Assembly (NCBI GenBank): GCA_021163945.1
Contig: JAGGTC010000084.1
Location: 1-13,716, forward strand
Origin: Deltaproteobacteria bacterium
GTDB lineage: Bacteria; Desulfobacterota; Desulfofervidia; Desulfofervidales; DG-60
DNA length: 13,716 nt
Direction of reading: 5' to 3'
The notes under the pieces were generated by a model. That model had not been told where the DNA came from and made no database searches. It worked only from the letters and a program-made list of their open reading frames with translations. This document shows positions 1 through 7,115 of this stretch, piece by piece. The stretch's first letter is position 1, and each line of letters opens with the position of its first letter. The position numbers were made by a program, and so were the translations under genes.

Positions 1-1
1 T

Positions 2-316
2 TACATGCCTACTTATGCTGTAATTGAACTGTTTAATCATAAAGAAAAAATCGTTAAATATACCAAAATGACAAAGGAGGAAGTGACAGAATTTCTTTAT
101 CGTATCCTTTCTAGAATTACCATCATCAATGACACAACTATCTCAGAAAAAGCAATTAAACAGGCTTATAATCTCGTAAGAGAGGTGGACATAAAAGATC
201 TGCCTTTTGTAGCACTTGCAATAGAATTAAATGCTTACTTATGGACTGGGGATAAGAAGCTACAAGAACATTTGAAAATTAAGGGATTTAAAAGATTTTT
301 TATAAAAGTGGCATAG
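2..316 (+). CDS. PIN-domain protein, 3' part (5' truncated by window edge)
   Basis: The frame is open from base 2 and ends at TAG 314-316, so the gene begins outside the window; the ATG at 5 is probably an internal codon. The visible C-terminal half fits PIN-like nucleases of the PIN_2 type: a helical stretch with KEEVTEFL, then KDLPFVALA and the closing LWTGDKKL. Counting from the ATG at 5, Asp65 (KDLPF) and Asp83 (TGDKK) match two of the conserved acidic metal ligands of PIN domains; the first acidic cluster would lie upstream. PIN domains are Mg/Mn-dependent ribonucleases and often the toxin half of VapBC pairs. No antitoxin is visible, and one would be expected upstream, out of view. The class call is fairly firm; the toxin role is only inference. 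Confidence 0.72.
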   Translation, partial: YMPTYAVIELFNHKEKIVKYTKMTKEEVTEFLYRILSRITIINDTTISEKAIKQAYNLVREVDIKDLPFVALAIELNAYLWTGDKKLQEHLKIKGFKRFFIKVA

Positions 317-356
317 AGACAAGGAATTAATTTGAAGCTTACTGCAATAAAGTTAA

Positions 357-1418
357 ATGGCAAGGATTGTATTTGAAAAAGTAAGGAAGTGCTTTGGGAA
401 GACAGAGGTAATAAAGGGGCTTAATTTGGTGATAAAAGATGAGGAATTTTTTACCTTTGTAGGGCCCAGTGGCTGTGGGAAGTCTACCATCCTCAACATG
501 ATTGCTGGCCTTGAACCTGTAACAGAAGGCAAGATATATTTTGATGGGAGGGCTGTAAATCACCTCTCCCCCAAGGAGAGGGATGTGGCTATGGTGTTTC
601 AAAGCTATGCCTTATATCCCCATATGAATGTATATGAGAATATGGCCTTTCCCTTAAGGATGAGAAAGGTATCTAAAGGTGAAATTGATAGGGAGGTAAA
701 AAGGATAGCAGAGCTCTTAGGACTCACCCCTCTATTATATAAGAAGCCCAGGGAGCTTTCAGGGGGACAGAGGCAAAGGGTGGCCCTAGGGAGGGCCATT
801 ATAAGGAGACCAAAGGTATTTCTCATGGATGAGCCACTATCTAATCTTGATGCAAGGTTGAGGATTGAGGTGAGGGCAGAATTAAAAAGGCTTCATCACA
901 GACTTAGGATCACCACAGTCTATGTCACCCATGACCAGGCAGAGGCCATGAGTCTTTCAGACAGGATTGCTGTACTCCACAATGGGGAGATTCAGCAGTG
1001 CGGAACCCCTCTAGAGGTATATACTAGACCCAAAAACGTATTTGTAGCAGGCTTTATAGGCAGCCCTCCTATGAATTTTATTGAGGCAAGGGTAATAAAT
1101 AGGCACCCCTTAGAGGTTGAAATAGGAGGAAGGGTGTTTAGGCCCTTGGTCCAAAGGCTACCCCAGACCGAAAGTGTCACTGTGGGTATAAGGCCAGAAC
1201 ACATCGGCGTCCAGTCTGAACCTACCCCCTTTCAAGCAAAGGTAGTCCTCATAGAACCTGCTGGTGCAGAAAATTGGGTAGATGTAGATCTAAATGGAAA
1301 CATTATAAGAGGTAAATGTCATTTAGAGGATAGACTGACTGTAGGTAAAAATGCCTTTTTAAAAATACGCCCTGAGGACTTGCTGATCTTTGATCCCATT
1401 GACAAAGATCTATGCTGA
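357..1418 (+). CDS. MalK/UgpC-family ABC transporter ATP-binding protein
   Basis: This 353-residue protein is the energising ATPase of a CUT1-type carbohydrate or glycerol-phosphate importer. Landmarks in order are Walker A GPSGCGKST (36-44), Q-loop Gln82, signature LSGGQ (134-138), Walker B VFLMDEP (154-160), D-loop SNLD (162-165), switch His192 and a C-terminal TOBE/regulatory region (about 233-347) ending in IRPE. The length is normal for MalK/UgpC/MsmK proteins, which are longer than generic ABC ATPases because of that domain. No good Shine-Dalgarno sequence precedes ATG 357. The gap from the PIN gene is 40 bases, so readthrough from it is possible. No permease or solute-binding gene is in view, and the next gene downstream is convergent. 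It may serve several importers encoded elsewhere, as MsmK-type ATPases do. Family certain, substrate unknown. Confidence 0.93.
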   Translation: MARIVFEKVRKCFGKTEVIKGLNLVIKDEEFFTFVGPSGCGKSTILNMIAGLEPVTEGKIYFDGRAVNHLSPKERDVAMVFQSYALYPHMNVYENMAFPLRMRKVSKGEIDREVKRIAELLGLTPLLYKKPRELSGGQRQRVALGRAIIRRPKVFLMDEPLSNLDARLRIEVRAELKRLHHRLRITTVYVTHDQAEAMSLSDRIAVLHNGEIQQCGTPLEVYTRPKNVFVAGFIGSPPMNFIEARVINRHPLEVEIGGRVFRPLVQRLPQTESVTVGIRPEHIGVQSEPTPFQAKVVLIEPAGAENWVDVDLNGNIIRGKCHLEDRLTVGKNAFLKIRPEDLLIFDPIDKDLC

Positions 1419-1522
1419 TAGGGATTGCCTTTTTGCAATCAGATAAAGTAATGCATTTCCCTCTATATCAAACTGCCTCTTTACCTCTACTATAAAGAAA
1501 AAGAGCAATAACCTTTTACGCA

Positions 1523-2548
1523 CTAGATAATATTTACCTTTCCAGGTTTATTAATTTCACCCTCACAAATAATTTCCCTATCCAAAAATTGCCTAATGAC
1601 CCAAAGATTTGTAAGTAGGTGTGAGGAAACCCTACATGTAGTAAAAGAAGAACTCCCCTCTGCAAGGGCTAGATAGAGAAGGATCTGGTCTGCCAGGTAT
1701 CTATCTAGTGCCATTTTTTCTTTACAGTAGGCCATAAATTCAGAGAATGCCTCATCTGCTACAGCCTCAGAGGGCTTTCCCCTAGCACCTAGTGCAGAAA
1801 AGCCTGCTTTTATCTCACTGTCTATAAATAAAAAGGCAAATGAACCCTTTCCAAGGGCATTGGCCTCAACCTCCTCTATCTCTGCAAAAATGCCCATTTT
1901 TTTAAAATCCTCTTCTAATCTCTTTCTCTGCCTCTCCTTTACATGGGGTAGATTTGAGCTTGCAGAGATGCCTTTGATCTTTATAGAAGGTGCCTTTTCC
2001 CACCTTTTACTCACAAATTTATCCCTTGGATAGATAATGGCCTCTATCTCCCCCTTTCCAATAGGATAAAAACCCCACCTTTTTAAGGAGATATCAGCCA
2101 CTGCCCCAATCCCCTTTACCATAGGCAAAAATACCTTCTCTATATAGTGAAAGCTAGGGCTAAAAGGGACGTGGGTCCCACCCTTAAGTGTTAGGTAGGA
2201 CGGCTTGTCTGCAATGCACAAAACGGGCAGTAGTGTTTGAAAGATTAGGCTTATTGAGCCTGCACTGGCCTGCCTCTCAGCCACATCAAATGTATACCTT
2301 CCAGGATAGATCCCCCTAGGGGAAAAGAAAAGGCTTTGCGAGCCTATCTCTGCGCCTCTTACATCTGCCCTAGTAATTGTCTTCATGGCATAGACGCAGG
2401 TAAGGTGCTGGGGCCTTAGGCCGGGCTTTGGGCGATTTGCCCTAATATTTATAATATTAACGGGCCTTTTAAAAATTGCTGAAAGGCTTAAAGTAGTCCT
2501 TAGGATCTGCCCACCGCCTTCACCATATGCACCATCAATCGTAAGCAT
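1523..2548 (-). CDS. rtcA: RNA 3'-terminal phosphate cyclase RtcA
   Basis: RtcA uses ATP to convert an RNA 3'-phosphate end into a 2',3'-cyclic phosphate through an AMP-histidine intermediate. The 341-residue product opens with the family signature IDGAYGEGGGQILR (about 4-17), followed by RPKPGLRPQH (39-48). Near the C-terminus SSHLLTN carries His310, which aligns with the catalytic histidine of E. coli RtcA (His309). The frame opens further upstream at a GTG (2584), but ATG 2548 gives the canonical family N-terminus and is preferred; neither start has a strong Shine-Dalgarno sequence. It is last in the minus-strand operon, 60 bases after pgsA, and converges on the ABC ATPase. No RtcB ligase or RtcR regulator is present, unlike the E. 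coli rtc operon. Family and catalytic residue are clear; its physiological RNA substrate is not. Confidence 0.92.
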   Translation of the reverse strand: MLTIDGAYGEGGGQILRTTLSLSAIFKRPVNIINIRANRPKPGLRPQHLTCVYAMKTITRADVRGAEIGSQSLFFSPRGIYPGRYTFDVAERQASAGSISLIFQTLLPVLCIADKPSYLTLKGGTHVPFSPSFHYIEKVFLPMVKGIGAVADISLKRWGFYPIGKGEIEAIIYPRDKFVSKRWEKAPSIKIKGISASSNLPHVKERQRKRLEEDFKKMGIFAEIEEVEANALGKGSFAFLFIDSEIKAGFSALGARGKPSEAVADEAFSEFMAYCKEKMALDRYLADQILLYLALAEGSSSFTTCRVSSHLLTNLWVIRQFLDREIICEGEINKPGKVNII

Positions 2549-2608
2549 TATCCCAGACCCTGTTTTGCCAAATACCAAAGTCACTTTTTAAATAAGAATA
2601 ACTTAACT

Positions 2609-3172
2609 TTATTTATTTTTCTGAAGGTATCTATAAAAATTTGCAAAGTAGACAAGGCCTGAGCAGACAGTAATTATCATTGCAATCCAGAGCAAAAACA
2701 TACCTATCTTATGAAAATCTATCCCCAAATAGCGATAGTGGACAATTATTATCGATATAGCCAGCACTTGCAAACAAAATTTCCCCTTTCCCAAGATATT
2801 TGGCGTAATTATGATCCCCTCTGTTAAAAATATATTACGCAGCCCTGTGACGGCTATCTCCCTTGCAATGATGACAAAGGCCATCCACGCTGGCACCCGT
2901 CCCTGGGGGATAAGCATAATCAGGGCCGCTGTCACAAGTAGCTTGTCGGCCAAGGGGTCTAAAAGCTTTCCTAAGGTAGTTACCTGATTTCTCCTTCTGG
3001 CAAAGAAGCCATCCAAAAAATCGGTAAATGAGGCCAAAAGAAATAAAATGGCGGCCAACATTGAAGGAAGCCTCTGGGGGAGAGACAATAAAAATATGAG
3101 TATAGGGATTGATGTCAGACGGAGTAGGGTGAGGTGGTTTGCTATTGTCAAAATCTTTCCTGGTACAGGCAT
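2609..3172 (-). CDS. pgsA: CDP-diacylglycerol--glycerol-3-phosphate 3-phosphatidyltransferase
   Basis: PgsA makes phosphatidylglycerol phosphate from CDP-diacylglycerol and glycerol 3-phosphate at the inner membrane, the committed step to phosphatidylglycerol and cardiolipin. The 187-residue protein has the full CDP-alcohol phosphotransferase motif D-x2-DG-x2-AR-x8-G-x3-D-x3-D as Asp51, Asp54-Gly55, Ala58-Arg59, Gly68, Asp72 and Asp76. Hydrophobic segments lie at roughly 18-30, 36-50, 78-90, 97-110, 133-146 and 157-177. The NHLTLLRL N-terminus and the length fit PgsA better than PssA. The start is one base after the lytic transglycosylase stop and has no Shine-Dalgarno sequence of its own, which suggests translational coupling. 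Confidence 0.93.
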   Translation of the reverse strand: MPVPGKILTIANHLTLLRLTSIPILIFLLSLPQRLPSMLAAILFLLASFTDFLDGFFARRRNQVTTLGKLLDPLADKLLVTAALIMLIPQGRVPAWMAFVIIAREIAVTGLRNIFLTEGIIITPNILGKGKFCLQVLAISIIIVHYRYLGIDFHKIGMFLLWIAMIITVCSGLVYFANFYRYLQKNK

Positions 3173-3173
3173 A

Positions 3174-3737
3174 TTAAAAATCTGATTGATAAAGCCTTAA
3201 ATAATAAAGCACTTTTTTTATATACTCCTCTACCATCGGTGGAAAGTCATCTTTGCCAATGGCCTCATCTGGGCCCAGTATATAGGCGGCCAAGCTCTGT
3301 GGGATGTTTCCATGAAATTTAGATAAGAGGTATTTCAGATATTTTGCCCCACCCTCTATATTATCAACGGGGGAGAATGGCTCCTTTACCCCCATCTCTT
3401 TGGCAGTGGATGGCAAAAGCTGCATCAACCCCAAGGCCCCCTTGGGAGAGACAGCCTCTGCATCAAAGTCAGACTCTACCTTAATTATTGCCTTAAGCAA
3501 GGCCGGAGAGAGCCCATATTTTTTGGCAACCCTCTTTATCAAGTCATCATAGACACTGGAGTAAGGCCTCTTCCAATATAATTTGTAGCGTCTGTCCATT
3601 GGAGAATCAGTGAAATGCCTTACCCCCTCTTCATCTATGTACATATAGATGTCTGCCCAACTATAGTTACAGAGGAAAATTAATAAAATAATGATAAAGA
3701 CCCTACAAGATCTTCTCTCCAAGCCTTTGCCAATCAT
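3174..3737 (-). CDS. Periplasmic lytic transglycosylase with N-terminal DUF4124-like segment
   Basis: The protein is predicted to cleave peptidoglycan glycan strands in the periplasm. Residues 1-28 form a Sec signal peptide (basic RRSCR, hydrophobic IIILLIFL, then SWA before Asp29). Residues 29-46 (DIYMYIDEEGVRHFTDSP) match the short DUF4124 segment often found before SLT domains. An SLT goose-lysozyme-like domain follows from about 62: catalytic Glu88 in KVESDF, then SPKGALGLMQLLPSTA (97-112). The usual AYNAG motif reads AYILG here (151-155), a departure at the conserved Asn. The ATG at 3737 overlaps the end of the transaldolase gene by 35 bases; a TTG at 3722 is an alternative start. Placement with lysA/dap genes and pgsA fits envelope turnover. 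The fold is clear, but full activity is less certain because of the altered motif. Confidence 0.88.
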   Translation of the reverse strand: MIGKGLERRSCRVFIIILLIFLCNYSWADIYMYIDEEGVRHFTDSPMDRRYKLYWKRPYSSVYDDLIKRVAKKYGLSPALLKAIIKVESDFDAEAVSPKGALGLMQLLPSTAKEMGVKEPFSPVDNIEGGAKYLKYLLSKFHGNIPQSLAAYILGPDEAIGKDDFPPMVEEYIKKVLYYLRLYQSDF

Positions 3738-4356
3738 CTAAAAATCTCTTAAGGCCTATATCGGTCAAAGGGTGTTTGGAGAGCTTTTCAATTACCTTAA
3801 AGGGCACAGTAACAATGTCTGCCCCTAGGAGTGCGGCCTCTAGTACATGTATCGGATGGCGTACACTGGCCACTATTACCTCAGTAGGAAAATCATAATT
3901 GTCATAAATAGTAATGATTTGCTCTACCAAATCCATCCCATGGTGTGAGATATCATCCAAACGCCCTATGAATGGACTGACATAGGCAGCCCCTGCCTTT
4001 GCCGCCAAAAGTGCCTGAAGTGGGGAAAATACCAAGGTCATGTTTACCTTAACGTCTTTTAACGACAATGCCTTTGTCGCCTTAATGCCCTCTAAGGTCA
4101 TGGGTATCTTTACCACGATATTGGGTGCCATTTTGGAGAGTTCAATTGCCTCCTTGACCATCCCATCTGCCTCAAGGCTTACAACCTCAACACTTACTGG
4201 GCCTTCCACTAAACTACAGATCTCCTCTATCAATGGACGGAATGCCCTTTTTTCTTTAGCAACTAGAGTAGGGTTTGTAGTTACCCCATCTGCTAGGCCC
4301 ATCTCCTTTGCCTTCTTGATCTCTTCTATATTTGCAGTATCGACAAAAAACTTCAT
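3703..4356 (-). CDS. tal: Transaldolase, short TalC type
   Basis: Transaldolase moves a dihydroxyacetone unit between sugar phosphates in the non-oxidative pentose phosphate pathway. This 217-residue protein is the short single-domain TalC/FSA type. It shows FFVDTANIEEI (3-13), TTNPTLVAKE (26-35), the Schiff-base Lys83 in VKIPMT, VNMTLVFS (104-111) and SPFIGRLDD (127-135). Two residues separate transaldolase from fructose-6-phosphate aldolase in this family: Glu57 (SVEVVS, where FSA has Gln) and Phe129 (SPFIG, where FSA has Tyr). Both favour transaldolase. An excellent Shine-Dalgarno run, AAAAGGAGGAGGAG, abuts the ATG, and the start overlaps the previous stop as ATGA. No other pentose-phosphate gene is present, so its place in the operon is not explained by pathway. 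Confidence 0.92.
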   Translation of the reverse strand: MKFFVDTANIEEIKKAKEMGLADGVTTNPTLVAKEKRAFRPLIEEICSLVEGPVSVEVVSLEADGMVKEAIELSKMAPNIVVKIPMTLEGIKATKALSLKDVKVNMTLVFSPLQALLAAKAGAAYVSPFIGRLDDISHHGMDLVEQIITIYDNYDFPTEVIVASVRHPIHVLEAALLGADIVTVPFKVIEKLSKHPLTDIGLKRFLDDWQRLGEKIL

Positions 4357-4601
4357 CTCCTCCTCCTTTTCATTTCTTCAAGATATCTTTCCTTGCATTC
4401 CTTTGAACAGAAATATACCCGCTTATTCCCTATTTTTACACTAATTGCCTTATCTTTTGGGATATAGGTGTCACATACAGGGTCTTTAACCAACTCATCC
4501 TCAAACTCCCTTGCGTCTTCCCCCCTTGGTTTAGGCCTCCATAGCCCCCTTAATAAGTAGTATATAATCAGGGCCAATATTGCATAAAAGACTAGTCTCA
4601 T
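4353..4601 (-). CDS. Small membrane-anchored TRASH/YHS-like zinc-site protein
   Basis: This 82-residue protein has one N-terminal membrane helix (about 2-18, RLVFYAILALIIYYLLR), a basic/acidic linker, and a C-terminal module DPVC...VYFCSKEC. The cysteines, Cys43, Cys65 and Cys69, are spaced C-x21-C-x3-C, the spacing described for TRASH metal-binding domains and close to YHS domains. The module should sit on the cytoplasmic side (Arg/Lys-rich after the helix). I chose ATG 4601 because it overlaps the folK stop as TAATG and has AAGGG seven bases upstream; an in-frame GTG at 4622 would add seven residues but has no ribosome site. Similar short membrane/YHS proteins occur next to folK and dap genes in Desulfobacterota, from memory. 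Function is unknown; metal sensing or metallochaperone work is only a guess. Confidence 0.8.
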   Translation of the reverse strand: MRLVFYAILALIIYYLLRGLWRPKPRGEDAREFEDELVKDPVCDTYIPKDKAISVKIGNKRVYFCSKECKERYLEEMKRRRR

Positions 4602-5086
4602 TAAGATACCCTTATTATCCACTCATTTGATGTCAAAATCGACAACAAATAGGCAAAACTCCTTTTAAAAACAGGGTGTATCTGTCTTCCTGCTATCTCT
4701 ATAAGTGGAACCAAAACAAACCTCCTCTTATGCAACCTTGGATGTGGTATTATCAAATGGGGCTCATTTAATGTTATGTCATCAAATAACAATAAATCTA
4801 AATCTATCACCCTTGGCCCCTGCGGGATTGTTGGGCGCCTACCCAAAAGATATTCAATCTCTTTTAACCACTTAAATAGTTCCCTAAAGTTAAGTCCTGT
4901 CCTTATCTTTACCACCAAATTGATAAACCAAGGCTGCTCTACTACCCCTACAGGTTGCGTAAGGTAAAGGGAGGATACCCTGATAATCCTTGTCTGTGGC
5001 AATCCCTTTAAGAAGTCTAAGGCCCTTTGGCAGTTTTTCCTTTTGTCCCATAAATTTGAGCCAATCCCCACAAATGCATTGTGCAT
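4601..5086 (-). CDS. folK: 2-amino-4-hydroxy-6-hydroxymethyldihydropteridine pyrophosphokinase
   Basis: FolK (HPPK) transfers pyrophosphate from ATP to 6-hydroxymethyl-7,8-dihydropterin in folate synthesis. The 161-residue protein begins with the usual FVGIGSNL (5-12), has SSLYLTQPVGVVEQPWFIN (38-56) for pterin binding, then the HPPK signature GPRVIDLDLLLF (90-101) with the two Mg-binding aspartates, and the closing PHPRLHKRRFVLVPL (114-128). The ATG at 5086 is not preceded by a recognisable Shine-Dalgarno sequence, and an imperfect palindrome lies just upstream. Its stop overlaps the next start (TAATG). It is the only folate gene in view. Confidence 0.94.
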   Translation of the reverse strand: MHNAFVGIGSNLWDKRKNCQRALDFLKGLPQTRIIRVSSLYLTQPVGVVEQPWFINLVVKIRTGLNFRELFKWLKEIEYLLGRRPTIPQGPRVIDLDLLLFDDITLNEPHLIIPHPRLHKRRFVLVPLIEIAGRQIHPVFKRSFAYLLSILTSNEWIIRVS

Positions 5087-5094
5087 AGCAATTA

Positions 5095-5139
5095 TTCAGT
5101 CAATCAGTTCAAGACTTGAAACTACTTACTGACTAACTG
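5095..5139. repeat. Imperfect palindrome spanning the dapL stop and dapL-folK gap
   Basis: The centre TTCAAG-A-CTTGAA (5108-5120) is a perfect 6-bp palindrome. The flanks CAGTCAATCAG (5097-5107) and CTTACTGACTAACTG (5125-5139) extend it as an imperfect inverted repeat of about 10 further pairs with small bulges. It covers the last four codons (Ser-Val-Ser-Gln) and stop of dapL, and ends about ten bases before the folK ATG. No T-run follows on the minus strand, so it is not a standard intrinsic terminator. It could be an RNA-processing or coupling element, or a remnant extragenic repeat. Confidence 0.45.
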
Positions 5140-6304
5140 ATATTTTTAAATTGGCCAATCTCTTGACCGCCTCTATTATCCTCTCTTTGGGCACTGTTAG
5201 CGCAATCCTTATATATCCCTCACCTGCATCGCCAAAGCCACTGCCTGGGGTAGTTACAATCCCTGCCCTTTCAAGTAAAAATTGAGAAAAGGAAGCAGAG
5301 CTATAGCCACTTGGCACCCTTGCCCAAAGGTAAAATGTTGCCTTTGCCCTTTGTACACGAAGACCTATATTCCTGAGGCCATCTATTAAGATATCCCTCC
5401 TCTCTTGAAATACCCCTCTATTTTTTTCTACTGCATCCTCACTTCCCTCTAGGGCAGCAATTGCTGCCCACTGAACTGCCTGAAAGACGCCTGAATCTAT
5501 ATTACTCTTAACCTCTTTTAAGGCCTTTATTACCTCAGCATTCCCCACGGCAAACCCAATGCGCCAACCCGTCATATTATAGGTCTTAGAAAGGGAGTGG
5601 AACTCTATGGCTATCTCTTTACTGCCTTTAACCTCTAAAAAACTTGGTGGCCTATAGCCATCATAGGAAAGCTCTGTGTAGGCAGCGTCATGGCAGACAA
5701 TTATATTGTATTTTTTGGCAAATCTTTTTAATCTCTCAAAGAAATCCAAATCTGCTACTGCGGCTGTGGGATTGTTTGGGTAGTTGACAAATATGAGTTT
5801 TGCCCTTCTGGCTATATCCTCAGGGATCTTCTCTAAATCAGGCAAAAATCCATTCTCCTCAAGCAGTGGCATATAGTAGGGCCTCCCACCTGCAAAGATG
5901 GTCCCAATGTGATAGACAGGGTAGGCAGGATTTGGCACCAAGACAACATCACCTGGGTCAACAAATGCTAGGGGCAGATGCGCAATACCCTCTTTGGAGC
6001 CAATTAAGGCAATTACCTCCCTCTCAGGGTCTAAGTCCACACCAAAACGCCTTTTGTACCAGTCAGAAACGGCCCTTCTAAATGAAAAAAGTCCATTATA
6101 TGAAGGATAGCGGTGATTTTCAGGGTCTTCGGCGGCCTCCTTCAACCTCTCTACAATATGTGGCGGGGTGGGTAAATCAGGATCGCCTACCCCAAGGTCA
6201 ATTACATCCACACCCCTTCTTATCATCTCATTCTTCAAACGATCAATCTCTGCAAACAGGTATGGGGGAATCTGTTTTAGTCTTTGGGAAAATGAAAAAC
6301 TCAT
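5126..6304 (-). CDS. dapL: LL-diaminopimelate aminotransferase
   Basis: DapL converts tetrahydrodipicolinate directly to LL-2,6-diaminopimelate with glutamate as amino donor, replacing the DapD/DapC/DapE steps. This is a 392-residue fold-type I PLP enzyme with LGVGDPDLPTPP (37-48), the family hallmark GSKEGIAHLPLAF (102-114), Asn178 in YPNNPT, Asp206 and Tyr209 (HDAAYTEL), the PLP Lys240 in SLSKTYNMTGWRIGF and the carboxylate-binding Arg366 (YIRIAL). Sequence and context, immediately after dapB and dapA with dapF nearby, favour DapL, probably of the DapL2/methanogen-like branch, over a general aspartate aminotransferase. The start overlaps the dapB stop as TAATG. The last residues (SVSQ) are encoded inside a palindrome and may be a late addition. 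Confidence 0.93.
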   Translation of the reverse strand: MSFSFSQRLKQIPPYLFAEIDRLKNEMIRRGVDVIDLGVGDPDLPTPPHIVERLKEAAEDPENHRYPSYNGLFSFRRAVSDWYKRRFGVDLDPEREVIALIGSKEGIAHLPLAFVDPGDVVLVPNPAYPVYHIGTIFAGGRPYYMPLLEENGFLPDLEKIPEDIARRAKLIFVNYPNNPTAAVADLDFFERLKRFAKKYNIIVCHDAAYTELSYDGYRPPSFLEVKGSKEIAIEFHSLSKTYNMTGWRIGFAVGNAEVIKALKEVKSNIDSGVFQAVQWAAIAALEGSEDAVEKNRGVFQERRDILIDGLRNIGLRVQRAKATFYLWARVPSGYSSASFSQFLLERAGIVTTPGSGFGDAGEGYIRIALTVPKERIIEAVKRLANLKISVSQ

Positions 6305-7107
6305 TACTTTAATCCTAAAACATCTAACATATCATAGATTCCGTTTTTCTGGTGAATAATCCACTTTGCAGCCCTAAGTGCCCCACGGGCAAATGTCTCA
6401 CGAGAGGAGGCACGGTGTATCACCTCAATCCTCTCCCCTAGGCCTGCAAAAAATATAGTGTGCTCTCCTACCACATCGCCACCCCGAAGGGCAAGCACCC
6501 CAATCTCCTCACTTTTTCTCTCCCCAACCATTCCCTTACGACCATAGGTAGCTACACTTTCTAGATCTCTGCCCAATGACTGTGCAATTAGCCTTGCCAG
6601 TTTCATGGCAGTCCCACTAGGTGCGTCCTTTTTCATCCGATGGTGCATCTCCAAGATCTCAATGTCATAACCCTCACCCAAAACCTTGGCAATCTCAGGC
6701 ACTACCTTAAATAATAGATTTACCCCTACACTCATATTCGGGCTAAGCACACACCTCACAGAGGAGGCCATACCTCTAATCTCCTCCATTTCTTCTTCTG
6801 TAAAGCCTGTAGTGCCAATGACAATGGGTTTGTTATAATCCTTTGCCGCCTTTAAGTGGTTTAAAGAGGCTGTATGAAAGCTAAAGTCAATAATTACATC
6901 TGCCTTTTCAATAACCTCTCCTATCTCTCCTGAGACCTTTATGCCTATGGGCCCCAATCCCACCAATTCACCTACATCTTTGCCTATTTTTGAATGGTCT
7001 TTCCTTACAAATGCACCTACAAGCTCTAGGTCTTTATCTAAATGGACAAGTCTTATAACAGTACCTCCCATACGCCCTGTTGCACCAGCCACCACAGTCT
7101 TTATCAT
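6304..7107 (-). CDS. dapB: 4-hydroxy-tetrahydrodipicolinate reductase
   Basis: DapB reduces 4-hydroxy-tetrahydrodipicolinate with NAD(P)H, the second step of the diaminopimelate branch. The 267-residue protein has the Rossmann motif GATGRMG (8-14), VIGTTGF (96-102), SPNMSVGVN (122-130) and the catalytic segment EMHHRMKKDAPSGTA (153-167) with His155 and Lys159. Its length is typical. AGGGGG four bases before ATG 7107 is a good ribosome site, and the gap from dapA is 8 bases. Its stop overlaps the dapL start. Confidence 0.97.
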   Translation of the reverse strand: MIKTVVAGATGRMGGTVIRLVHLDKDLELVGAFVRKDHSKIGKDVGELVGLGPIGIKVSGEIGEVIEKADVIIDFSFHTASLNHLKAAKDYNKPIVIGTTGFTEEEMEEIRGMASSVRCVLSPNMSVGVNLLFKVVPEIAKVLGEGYDIEILEMHHRMKKDAPSGTAMKLARLIAQSLGRDLESVATYGRKGMVGERKSEEIGVLALRGGDVVGEHTIFFAGLGERIEVIHRASSRETFARGALRAAKWIIHQKNGIYDMLDVLGLK

Positions 7108-7115
7108 AATTCCCC

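Noticed and set aside
1423..1440. Perfect 6-bp hairpin GATTGC-CTTTTT-GCAATC between the convergent ABC ATPase and rtcA genes, and a second, bulged one around 1474-1507, as possible bidirectional terminators.
   Set aside because: Stems are short and AT-rich, and neither is followed by a T-run in either direction. The 104-base convergent gap probably contains transcript ends, but I cannot assign them.
1649..1669. Possible loss of the RtcA catalytic histidine, because the DRYLADQ motif has Tyr where some relatives have His.
   Set aside because: The catalytic histidine of the family is the one in the later SxHLxTN motif, and it is present as His310.
4040..4444. 134-codon open frame on the plus strand opposite the transaldolase gene.
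   Set aside because: It is antisense to a well-conserved gene, has low-complexity Ser/Ile/Thr composition and no family resemblance; it is a shadow frame.
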